Shown: positions 50,235-58,429 of the stretch, piece after piece
Position numbering within the stretch: position 1 is the first letter of the stretch
How the letters are laid out: each line of letters begins with the position of its first letter
DNA from: JAJYUU01 sp963822955
GTDB taxonomy: Bacteria; Actinomycetota; Actinomycetes; Streptosporangiales; Streptosporangiaceae
Reading direction: 5' to 3'
Length of the DNA: 64,000 nt
Assembly: GCA_963822955.1 (NCBI GenBank)
Contig: CAWGJS010000002.1
Coordinates: 1,736,001 to 1,800,000 of the forward strand
Notes under the pieces: generated by a model
The model's input: the letters and a program-made list of their open reading frames with translations, nothing else
Told to the model about the DNA's origin: nothing
Databases searched by the model: none
Position numbers and translations under genes: made by a program

Positions 50235-50897
50235 CTACGTTTCCTGCCCGCCAATTTCGCCAGTCAGGTAGCGGTCGATGGTCGGGCCGATGGCGACGGC
50301 CAGTTCCTCCGGGCTTGCCTCGGCCACCGGACCGAACCGCAGGACGTAACGGCCGAGGGCGAGACCAAGCATCTGTGAGGCCACGAGTGATACCCGGAAC
50401 GGGGTACGTTCGGGGTCGGTGCCGCCCGCGACGCTCGCCACTGGCCGGAGGATTGCCGCGGCGATGAACTCGCGTAGCGTGGCCGCCGCCTGCTCGCTGG
50501 TGAGGGCGGATCGCAGCATCGCCTGGAACGCGCCGCGCACCTCGGCGCTCTCCCACACCGCCAGGGCGGACCGGACCAGATGGGTGCCGAGCGACTCGGT
50601 CGGCTCACGCCGGGCCAGGGCTGCTCCGATGACCTCGCTCGGGATGAAGGGCAGCTGCATCGCGGCCGCGAACAGGCTCTCCTTGCTCCCGTAGAAATGG
50701 TGCACGAGAGCCGGGTCGACGCCAGCCGCCGCGCCGATCGCGCGGATCGTCGCGCCGTCATACCCGTGCGCTGCAAACTGCGCGCGCGCTGCCTGGAGGA
50801 TTGCGTCCCGGGTGCCGCTGTCACCAGCACGGCGGCCGGTCCGGGCGGCTGGGCGAGTCGCCGGCCGCCTGGGCCTCCGCCGGGCGGGCTGCGTCAC
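50235..50897 (-). CDS. TetR-family transcriptional regulator
   Basis: 220 residues. A basic, proline-rich extension (1-25) precedes the HTH: TRDAILQAARAQFAAHGYDGATIRAIGAAAGVDPALVHHFYGSKESLFAAAMQ. The ligand domain resembles the C-terminal TetR_C_17-like fold (LREFIAAAILRPVASV, SQMLGLALGRYVLRFGP). It is the third gene behind the YbhS/YbhF-like exporter genes (4-base overlap), so it probably represses its own operon through the palindrome at 53912-53931. Confidence 0.92.
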   Translation of the reverse strand: MTQPARRRPRRPATRPAARTGRRAGDSGTRDAILQAARAQFAAHGYDGATIRAIGAAAGVDPALVHHFYGSKESLFAAAMQLPFIPSEVIGAALARREPTESLGTHLVRSALAVWESAEVRGAFQAMLRSALTSEQAAATLREFIAAAILRPVASVAGGTDPERTPFRVSLVASQMLGLALGRYVLRFGPVAEASPEELAVAIGPTIDRYLTGEIGGQET

Positions 50898-52721
50898 GCT
50901 GGCACTCCGCGCCGGCCGGATGCGAGGACGAGGTCGAAGAACCGTTCCTCGAGGGTCGCGGGCTCGGTGCCGACGTGGCAGCCGTCCGGCAGGACGCGCC
51001 GCACCTCGTCCGGGCTCGCACCTGGCACGCGCAGGACGCGCCCGGCGAGCGAGACTGGCAGGCCGGCTTGCTCAAGCCGGGCGAACGCGGCAGCCCAGTC
51101 CGCTGCTTCCACAACAGTGACCTCCGCCTGGCCGATGATCTCAGCGACCGTTCCAGCCGCCACGACCGAGCCGTCTGCCATGATGATCAGCCGGTCACAC
51201 TCCCCCGCCTCCTCCATGTAGTGAGTCGACACCAGCGCTCCAGCGCCAGCCTGCACTGCGTCCGCGATCGCCTGCCAGAGCCTGGCGCGGCCGAGCGGAT
51301 CTACGCCCGACGTCGGCTCGTCGAGTATCAGCAGATCGGGCTCATGTGCGAGCGCCTGCGCGAACGCCGCTCGCCGCTGGATGCCCAGCGGCAGCCGGCC
51401 TACCGGTATACGGGACCGGCCAGGCCGGGCAAGCGATTCGCTGAGCCGTACCTCCGATCCGGCCCGGACGCCGAACACCGCGGTCGCGAACTCCATGTTC
51501 TCCGCGGGGGTCAGGTCCTCGTACAGTCCGAGGCCTTGCGGGACATAGCCGATCCGGCGCCGGGTCTCGCGGCCCGGCGACTCGCCGAGTAGCAGAACCT
51601 GGCCCGCGCTCGCCGGGATCAGGCCGAGCAGCATCCGGATCAGCGTCGTCTTGCCGGCGCCATTCGCTCCGAGCAAGCCGACGATCTCGCCAGAGCGAAC
51701 CTGGATGCTGACATCCTTGACGGCGGTAAAGCTGCCGAAGCGGCAGGTGACATCGATGCTCTCCGCGAGAGGTACGGCAGGCTCCGGTCCGGCAGGCTCC
51801 GGTCCGGCATGCCGGGACCCCGCGCGCCTCGGATCGGGCGCGGACGCCACAGCCGGGGCGCGCTCCTGCGATTCGCGCGCGAGCGCCGCCACTGTCACCG
51901 CGTCCTGCAGGTCCGGCTCGACGACGGCACCGGACCCGGCCGCATCCGGCTCTCCCGCATCCGACCCACTCGCGTCCGGCGGGTACCACACCCGCCAGCC
52001 CGCGCCCCGGCGCCACGCGCGCTCTCCGGCCAGCCCGGCCGGCGGCCCGATGCCGCGTGCACCGCTCCTGGCATCGCGCTGACGATCTGCGCGGGCGTCC
52101 CTGCCGCAAGCTGCAGGCCGGCATCGAGTACCAGGACCGAGGTGGCGCGCTGCGCGTCGTCAAGATAAGTCGTCGCCAGGATCACCGCGGCGCCGTCAGC
52201 GGCGGCGGATGCGATCAGCCACCACAGGCCCGACCGGCTGACCGGGTCGACGCCCGTGGTCGGCTCGTCGAGTATGAGCAACTCCGGGCGGTGCAGCAGT
52301 GCCGCGATGACGCCCAGCTTCTGCCGCATCCCGCCTGATAGCTGGGCGGCGAGCCGGTCTCGTGCGGCGGCCGGCAGGCCCGGTCTGTCAGCTCTGCCGT
52401 GCGCCGGGCTGCCTCCGCGCCGCTCAGGCCGTAGACAGCAGCCCGGAACGCCAGGTTCTCGGCCACCGTCAGATCCGGATAGGTGCCGGAACTGGCAGGC
52501 AGGTACCCGGTCCGCCGCTTCCCCGGACTGCGCACCTGACCGTCGTCCGGCCTCAGCACTCCGGCCAGACAGCGAAGCAGCGACGTCTTGCCCGCACCGT
52601 CACCGCCAACGACGGCTGTGACCTCGCCGGCTGCCACGGACACCGAAACGTCGTCGAGAGCAACCACGTCCTCGTAACGCAGCCGGAGTGCCGATGCGCC
52701 GAACGTCGCAGGTCCGCTCAC
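50894..52721 (-). pseudogene. YbhF-type double ABC ATPase, two single-base frameshifts
   Basis: Three successive frames together spell one protein of about 609 residues with two nucleotide-binding domains. Domain 1: Walker A GGDGAGKTS, then after a shift near 52379-52381 LSGGMRQKLGVIAALL and LLILDEPTTGVDP. After a second shift near 52046-52048 the linker ERAWRRGAGWRVWYPPD leads to domain 2: GANGAGKTTLI, LPLGIQRRAAFAQAL, LLILDEPTSGVDPLGRA, STHYMEEAGECDR. Each shift equals one missing G in a minus-strand GGG run, and adding both restores 610 codons. Domain 2 alone is intact from GTG 51991. It energises the permease encoded at 52718-53872. Confidence 0.75.
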
Positions 52722-53872
52722 GCCACGCCGCCAGTCCCGCCGTGACCTTCGCCGCCTGCGACCGCACCCTGGACGGTCATTCCACCGGCCGTCATACCCC
52801 TAGCTGCAGGCCGCCGTGACCTCCGCCCGCCCGACAGCGCCGGCGCGAGATAACTGCGGAACCGCGTGATCGCGAGCGCGACGATCACCGTCCCGAGCAG
52901 CACGAGGAAGAGGAACGGCCGCCAGAGCGGACCGATGGGCTCAGCGCGCAGCATGACGCCCCTGGCGATCTCGTTGAAGTACGTCAGCGGCAGCAGATAC
53001 GCGATCCAGCGGACTCCGGCCACGACCGAGGACAGCGGGAATACCAGGCCAGAGAGCAGCACCTGCGGCAGCATCGTCATCATGGCCAGCTGGATCGCCT
53101 GCCCCTGGTTCTGAGACACCGTGCTGATCAGCACGCCCATGCCCAGCGTCACGAACACGAACAGGAGCGCGCCCAGCCCGAACACCAGCCAGGAACCACG
53201 GAAGGGCACGCCGAAGACAGCGATGCCGATGGTTAGCACGATCGCCAGGTCAACAGCCGCGACGACGAAGTACGGGACGATCTTGCCAAGGAACACATCC
53301 CGCGGTCGCAGCGGCATCACCGCGAGCTGCTCGAGCGTTCCGGACTGCCGTTCCCTGACAACGCCGAGACTGGTGATGACCGTGCCGACGAACACCAGCA
53401 CTACCCCTGCCAGGCCAGGAACCATCACGTCAGACGACGACAGCCCCGGGTTGTACAGGACGGTGACAGACAGCTTGGGCGTCGTCGTGCTCGCGGCCGC
53501 GCGTCCGAGGCGAAGCTGCTCCAGCGCGGTCAGCGCCGCCTGCGCGGTCAGCAGCTGGCTGCCGTCCACAAGCACGGCAGGAGACGCTCCGCCAGTGACG
53601 ACTGCGACTGTGGCGCGGCCGTCGCGCAGCTGATCCTGCGCCCAGGCCCGGTTGCCTGCCCGGTCCACGCTGACGACGTCGAACGACGTGGGCAGCAGGT
53701 GCTCCGCCACCGTGGCGTCAGGTCCGGCGACGACGACGGGAATCGACGACGGGTAGAACCGCGCCGCGTAGCCGAGTACGACGAGCAGCAGGACCGGCAT
53801 GATGATCATCATCGCGAGCGTGCGCCGGTCGCGCCGCATCTGCCGGAATTCCTTCACGATCATCGCCCACAT
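52718..53872 (-). CDS. ABC-2 type transporter permease (YbhS/YhhJ-like)
   Basis: 384 residues from ATG 53872, with GGAGG upstream; GTG 53902 would add ten residues. Typical order: cytoplasmic WAMIVKEFRQMRRDRRTLAMM, first helix (MPVLLLVVLGYAARF), a large extracytoplasmic domain, then five C-terminal helices. SLGVVRERQSGTLEQLAVMPLRPRDVFLGKIVPYF is the ABC-2 coupling region. The tail is Gly/Arg-rich. With the ATPase it should export drugs or lipids. It is the first gene of the TetR-regulated operon; the usual HlyD-like partner is missing here. Confidence 0.88.
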   Translation of the reverse strand: MWAMIVKEFRQMRRDRRTLAMMIIMPVLLLVVLGYAARFYPSSIPVVVAGPDATVAEHLLPTSFDVVSVDRAGNRAWAQDQLRDGRATVAVVTGGASPAVLVDGSQLLTAQAALTALEQLRLGRAAASTTTPKLSVTVLYNPGLSSSDVMVPGLAGVVLVFVGTVITSLGVVRERQSGTLEQLAVMPLRPRDVFLGKIVPYFVVAAVDLAIVLTIGIAVFGVPFRGSWLVFGLGALLFVFVTLGMGVLISTVSQNQGQAIQLAMMTMLPQVLLSGLVFPLSSVVAGVRWIAYLLPLTYFNEIARGVMLRAEPIGPLWRPFLFLVLLGTVIVALAITRFRSYLAPALSGGRRSRRPAARGMTAGGMTVQGAVAGGEGHGGTGGVA

Positions 53873-53911
53873 GGCCGGCCTCCAGCGGTCAGCGGATTTC
53901 ACCGTACGTTG

Positions 53912-53931
53912 AATTCTACGCGCGTTGAATT
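53912..53931. promoter_or_regulatory. 20-bp near-perfect palindrome, candidate TetR operator
   Basis: AATTCTACGC and GCGTTGAATT form an inverted repeat with a single mismatch. A further CGTTGAATT half-site (53907-53915) overlaps its left arm, repeating the one at 53923-53931 with a 16-bp period. It lies 40 bases before the exporter permease start. Confidence 0.6.
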
Positions 53932-54394
53932 ACTTTCATCAAGGGACGGGAGCGCCTGAGCTTGCCCGGCCGCTCGGCGGGCTTGGCACAGGTCGACCGC
54001 AATGACTGCGATCAGGCCCGTTGCAGGCACGGGCGCCACCGGACGCCCGCGACGTTTACGCCCGCTGCCGCAGCCGGCCAACCCCAGGCTTAGCCAGCCC
54101 CGCCAACCGGACCCGGCCAACCCCAGGCCCGCGGCGACCTCACACCCGGTCCAGCGCCAAGACGCGAAGTTATACGTGTATTTGCAAGCTTTATGAGCGC
54201 TGGAACGGGTAACAAGTCGGCCGCTCGGCCCACGTATCACGGATCTCGTGCGCGAGATTCGGGATGAAACGGACGCCAAAGCGTACGAGATCCGTGAAGA
54301 ATGGAAACCACGGCGGCTTGCGGCGTCCCGGAGCCCATGGACGCGCGCCGCCCCGCCGATCGCTCCGGAGTTGCCGATCTGATCAGATGAGGGG
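53932..54394. other. ~460-base non-coding region with repeats
   Basis: No credible gene. It holds a 16-bp direct repeat (CCGGCCAACCCCAGGC at 54074-54089 and 54113-54128, with a degenerate copy between), a lower-GC stretch around 54170-54195, and the 61-bp palindromic element listed separately. A promoter for the PHP gene must lie near its right end. Confidence 0.55.
54237..54297. repeat. 61-bp palindromic intergenic element with 13-bp perfect arms
   Basis: TCACGGATCTCGT (54237-54249) and ACGAGATCCGTGA (54285-54297) are exact reverse complements 35 bases apart. A nested hairpin (ATCTCG / CGAGAT) uses part of the left arm. No coding frame explains it. Confidence 0.7.
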
Positions 54395-55612
54395 ATGGTC
54401 ATCACTTCGCACTCGGGGCGGTGGACGTTAGAGGACCGGTTCATCTCGGCCTGGCATTACCTGCCGTTCGACGTCTGGCCCGGCGCATGCGGGCTGCGAG
54501 TTGAGCTTGACTATGACCGCTCCGGAGCGGTCATCGACCTGGGCTGCCTGAGCTCAGCCGGGTTCCGCGGCTGGTCCGGCGGCGCGCGCCGGTCGTTCGT
54601 GATCACCATCGACACGGCGACACCGGGCTATCTGCCGGGGGAGCTAGAGGCCGGTCAGTGGCAGGTGATTCTCGGCCTGCACCGGGTGCCGCCTGAGGGC
54701 GCCGATTACCGGCTGACGATCGAGGTTTCCACCACGCCCGGAGAGCTGGCGCCAGACACGCCACCGGAGCCACTGCCGCCACTGACCGACCGGCCGCCCC
54801 GCCGCATCCTGCCCGCCACAGCCGGACGCCAGTGGCTGGCCGGCGATCTGCACTCCCATACCGTGCATTCCGACGGCATCATGACGGTGACCGAGCTGGC
54901 CAGGTTCGCGGCCGGGCGCGGCCTGGACTTCCTCGCTGTCACCGATCACAACACGATCAGCCACCATGCAGAGCTGCCGGCAGCGGGCGCCAGGCATGGC
55001 ATCTCGCTGCTGGCCGGCCAGGAAGTAACCACCGAGTTCGGCCACGCCGGAGCGCTCGGCGACATCGGCTGGATCGACTTCCGCGAGCCGCCCGACGACT
55101 GGCTGCAAGCCTGCGAGCAGGCGGGCGGCCTGATGTCGGTGAACCATCCCTACGGCGGGCAGCTGAGCTGGGTCGCGCCGATGAAGCGCAGGCCTCCCCT
55201 GCTCGAGGTCTGGCACTGGAGCTGGCTCGACACCCGGTGGACTACTCCGCTCGGCTGGTGGCAGGCCTGGTATCCGGCGGCTGTCCCGGTCGGCGGCAGT
55301 GACTGGCACCGGCCGGGCTCGGATGCGCCGCCCGGACTGCCTACCACCTGGGTGGAGGCCGAGGACGCCGATCCGGCCGCCGTGCTCCAGGCGCTGGCGG
55401 CCGGCCGCACGGCGATCTCGGCTGACCAGATCGGCCCCGTCTTGCTGCGAGCCGGCGATGAACTGGTCGCCGTCGACGCCGACGGGGCGATCCTGACAGG
55501 TCCGGACGGGCCGCTCGCCCGGGTACGCGGGCAGCTCGCGAAGTTCGACGGCGCCGACGGCTGCCACCGGCTGGTCGATCCGACCGGCGCCACGCTGGCG
55601 CTCACCGGCTAG
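54395..55612 (+). CDS. PHP-domain (CehA/McbA-like) metallohydrolase
   Basis: 405 residues. The N-terminal ~140 residues form a strand-rich domain, followed by a PHP fold: LAGDLHSHTVHSDG (two metal His and Asp), FLAVTDHNTISHH, LLAGQEVTTEFGHAG, SVNHPYGGQ and VGGSDWHRPG carry the metal ligands in the usual order. CehA/McbA proteins are phosphoesterases or amidases with a three-metal centre. ATG 54395 has GAGGGG directly upstream, so spacing is short. The neighbouring genes give no pathway hint. Confidence 0.85.
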   Translation: MVITSHSGRWTLEDRFISAWHYLPFDVWPGACGLRVELDYDRSGAVIDLGCLSSAGFRGWSGGARRSFVITIDTATPGYLPGELEAGQWQVILGLHRVPPEGADYRLTIEVSTTPGELAPDTPPEPLPPLTDRPPRRILPATAGRQWLAGDLHSHTVHSDGIMTVTELARFAAGRGLDFLAVTDHNTISHHAELPAAGARHGISLLAGQEVTTEFGHAGALGDIGWIDFREPPDDWLQACEQAGGLMSVNHPYGGQLSWVAPMKRRPPLLEVWHWSWLDTRWTTPLGWWQAWYPAAVPVGGSDWHRPGSDAPPGLPTTWVEAEDADPAAVLQALAAGRTAISADQIGPVLLRAGDELVAVDADGAILTGPDGPLARVRGQLAKFDGADGCHRLVDPTGATLALTG

Positions 55613-55661
55613 CGATCTTCGGCGCTGCCGAACTCCAGCGGCCAGTCTCAGCTGGTCAACC

Positions 55662-56780
55662 TCAGAACTTCACCTTGTGCCAGCTGCGGCCCGCATTCGT
55701 GGTCATCCAGAGCGTGCTGCCGATCGACGGAGTCCCCTCGACGGCGACGCCCTGGGTCGCGGTCGTGAAGCCGAAGTCGTTCCAGCCCTTACCGCCATCG
55801 TCAATCGTGAGGTTGTCGCGCCAGCGCCGGCCACCGTTCGTGCTGGCGTACAGCCAGGTCGCGCCGGACGCGGTCGCGATGAACACGTGCCGCGGAGTCG
55901 GCTCGGCCAGCAGCCCGCCGTCGCCGCCGGCCGGCGGCGTGCCGACCTTATGGAAGTGCGCGCCGCCATCGCTGGACGCGTACAGCCGCTTCTGCGTCGA
56001 GCCGAGTCCCCCGTTGCCGACGCATAGCAGCGTGATCTGCTGCGTGCTGTAGGCACCGACGCTGGCGATGCCCCAGCCCCCTGGGCACTTGAAGCCGTTC
56101 CTGACCCAGCGGGCGCCGGTCCGCGTCGAGTACAGCCGGTTCTGCAGGATGATCCACGCTGCCTTGGCGTGCATCGTGATCGCGCCGAGCCCGCCATAGC
56201 CCTTCGTCACCGGCAATCCGGAGACGCGGTGCCAGGAGTCGCTGCCAGCCGGACTGGAGTAGACGATCTGCCGAGCCGACGCGCCAGAGGTGCTGACTGC
56301 GTACACGCGGAAAGGCGAGGCTTCCAGGTCGGTGATGTAACCGGGCACCTGCCGGACGCGGTGCCAGGCCGACCCGCCGTTGTGCGTCACCCACAGCTGC
56401 GATCCGTACGCGAAGCCGTCCCCCGGGTCGGCAAACCGCAGCCTCTGCAAGCCCGCCGTGAGGTTGTACCTCGCCAGCTTGTAGACCGGCGCGGGAATCC
56501 CGGCCCAGGCCTTGCCGCCGTTCGTAGTCCAGAGGACCGACGTGCACGGCGCGTGCGCGCACGTCCTCGTCGTGCCAAGGACCCAGCCCTGGCTGGGGGA
56601 CACGAACGTCACCGAGGCCACCTTGAAGCCCGCTGGCACCGGGCCGACGCGGGGGGTCGTCCGTGCCGCAAACGCGGCAGACCGCGCCGCGTTTGCGGCC
56701 GGCGCGGCCGCGGCCAGCACGCCACCAGTCGCCAGTGCCAGGCCGGCAACAGCGGCCACGATCCGGTTCCTCGTCATCAT
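55662..56780 (-). CDS. Secreted BNR/Ycf48-like beta-propeller protein
   Basis: 372 residues from ATG 56780 (ATG 56777 is equally possible), after AAGGCAGGA. The signal peptide ends near AAPAANA. Repeated BNR-type blades follow: SVLWTTNGGKAWAGIP, LWVTHNGGSAWHRVRQ, LYASSDGGAHFHKVG, WLYASTNGGRRWRDNL and LWMTTNAGRSWHKVKF. These (S/T)xxGGxxW repeats form a seven-bladed propeller. No catalytic sialidase residues are seen, so it is probably a binding or surface protein. Confidence 0.78.
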   Translation of the reverse strand: MMTRNRIVAAVAGLALATGGVLAAAAPAANAARSAAFAARTTPRVGPVPAGFKVASVTFVSPSQGWVLGTTRTCAHAPCTSVLWTTNGGKAWAGIPAPVYKLARYNLTAGLQRLRFADPGDGFAYGSQLWVTHNGGSAWHRVRQVPGYITDLEASPFRVYAVSTSGASARQIVYSSPAGSDSWHRVSGLPVTKGYGGLGAITMHAKAAWIILQNRLYSTRTGARWVRNGFKCPGGWGIASVGAYSTQQITLLCVGNGGLGSTQKRLYASSDGGAHFHKVGTPPAGGDGGLLAEPTPRHVFIATASGATWLYASTNGGRRWRDNLTIDDGGKGWNDFGFTTATQGVAVEGTPSIGSTLWMTTNAGRSWHKVKF

Positions 56781-56891
56781 TCCTGCCTTAAGTTCGTGGC
56801 GACATCGCGCGCCGTGGTGAGCCGGTACCACCAGGTCCGGATTGGCGGCACGAGGACTAAGACGGCGATCGCCCCGATCGGGTTGCGCTAG

Positions 56892-58349
56892 TTATCCCTT
56901 GGGCGGCGGCGGGGACACTGAGCCAGGCGGCGGGATCTTGCCCGGCCCGGTCGTGCTGCAGGCGGCCGCCTGCGGATCGGTCGCCAGCAGCGGCCGGGCC
57001 AGCTTGGGCGGGTGCAGGAACGCCGGCGTCTTCAGATTCAGCATGTCGAGCATGTTGTGTGCGTTCGCATCGCGGTGGGTCATCGCCGGCAGGTTCCACT
57101 TGGCTTCCACCAGTGCGCAGATGCTCGTGTGGTCGTAAATGGTGTGCGAGACGTATCCGGAGCGCGCCCAGGGCGAGACGATGGCACACGGAACCCGGAA
57201 CCCGTACTGCTTGAATCCGGTATAGGCGCTGCCGCCTTCGATCTTGGGCGCGATGTTGTCGGGCGCGATGGCCGCCGGCGGGACGACATGGTCGTAGTAG
57301 CCGCCGTGTTCGTCATAGGTCCAGATCAGCAGGGTGTTCTTCCAGCCCGGCCCGGTCATGACTGCGTTGATAACCTTCGCCGCGAACTGCTCGCCTTCCG
57401 CGATATTTTGCGGATTCTCCTCGGAATTGTTCTCGTAGTTGGGCTCGACGAGGCAGAAGCCCGGTAGCGTCCCGGCCTTGGCCTGGTCGAAGAAGTGGCC
57501 GATCTCGAGCATCTGGCTCGGATACCTGACCAGCAGCTTGGGGTACAGGCCGGCCGTCGGCACCGGCAGGAAGCCGTCGAGGTTGGAGAAGAAGTCCGCG
57601 AACGAAACGCCGGCCTTGTGCAGCCGGTCGAAGATAGTGCCGTTCGCGGGATACTGCAGCGGGTCGGGCACGCCATCGTTAACCATGCCCATCGACGTGG
57701 CGGCCAGCAGGTACCGGCGGTTCGGGAACGTCTGGCCGAGCACCGAGCAGAAATACCGGTCCGCGATCGGGAAGGTCGACGCCAGCGAGTAGTAGAAGGG
57801 CAGGTCAGCCTTCTGCCAGTAGCCCATCGCGACCGGGCCGCTGCCCGACTTGACGAAACCGTTCAGCTTGCCGCCATTCAGCTGGGTGTGGCTGTCGATC
57901 CAGGTCTGGCTCGGATGACCCGAGGGCTGGCAGGTGGTCGGCATCCTGAAGGCGTGCTGGATGTTCCCGTTCGCATACGGGTTCTGCGCGGTCGGCTTGC
58001 CGTTAGCGCCGAGCGTGAACCCGTCCGCTCCGGCCCGGCCCAGCATGCCGAGGTGGTTGTCGTAGGAGTGGTTCTCCATCATCAGGACGACGATGTGCTT
58101 GATCTGCGGGATCGTGTCTGTCCCCGCCTTGAGGTGCGGGTAGGGCAGCGAGCCTGGCTGCCGGAGCTTAGCGGGCCGCGCGACCGCGGCGGCGAGCGCT
58201 TCGGCGCCCTGCCATCCGGTCGCCCCAGCGACGACGCCTGCCGCCAGCGCTGTCTTCAGCACGCGCCGCCTGGTCTGCTCTTCGCGCACTCTGTCCTCCA
58301 ACTCGCGCAGATGTCCTGCGAGCTTCTCAGAAGGGCGAGTGCGCGACAA
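56892..58349 (-). CDS. Tat-exported phosphoesterase (phospholipase C/acid phosphatase family)
   Basis: 485 residues. TRRRVLKTALAAG is a twin-arginine motif, and the signal ends near residue 55. The PLC/AcpA fold shows in IKHIVVLMMENHSYDN (metal site and nucleophile region), MPTTCQPSGHPS, the SLASTFPIADRYFCSVLGQTFPNRRYLLAAT block, PNYENN, and WKNTLLIWTYDEHGGYYDHV with its metal-binding DEHGG. It should hydrolyse phosphate esters or phospholipids outside the cell. The C-terminus is proline-rich. It lies 60 bases after the BNR gene start, in the same direction, so the two may be cotranscribed. Confidence 0.9.
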   Translation of the reverse strand: MSRTRPSEKLAGHLRELEDRVREEQTRRRVLKTALAAGVVAGATGWQGAEALAAAVARPAKLRQPGSLPYPHLKAGTDTIPQIKHIVVLMMENHSYDNHLGMLGRAGADGFTLGANGKPTAQNPYANGNIQHAFRMPTTCQPSGHPSQTWIDSHTQLNGGKLNGFVKSGSGPVAMGYWQKADLPFYYSLASTFPIADRYFCSVLGQTFPNRRYLLAATSMGMVNDGVPDPLQYPANGTIFDRLHKAGVSFADFFSNLDGFLPVPTAGLYPKLLVRYPSQMLEIGHFFDQAKAGTLPGFCLVEPNYENNSEENPQNIAEGEQFAAKVINAVMTGPGWKNTLLIWTYDEHGGYYDHVVPPAAIAPDNIAPKIEGGSAYTGFKQYGFRVPCAIVSPWARSGYVSHTIYDHTSICALVEAKWNLPAMTHRDANAHNMLDMLNLKTPAFLHPPKLARPLLATDPQAAACSTTGPGKIPPPGSVSPPPPKG

Positions 58350-58429
58350 GAGTTCAATCAGCCGTCAGCAGCGGGCAAGGGAGGCGTCGGCGCCATGCTC
58401 GTGGCGCCGACGCCCCACAGCGTTGCCGC

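Noticed and set aside
54194..54340. Short plus-strand frames within the palindromic element region, including a charged stretch
   Set aside because: No start with a ribosome site and early stops; the inverted repeats explain the sequence better.
53899..54444. A 181-codon frame on the minus strand covering the gap before the PHP gene
   Set aside because: It crosses the palindromic element and repeats, has no domain or ribosome site, and its start lies within the PHP gene.
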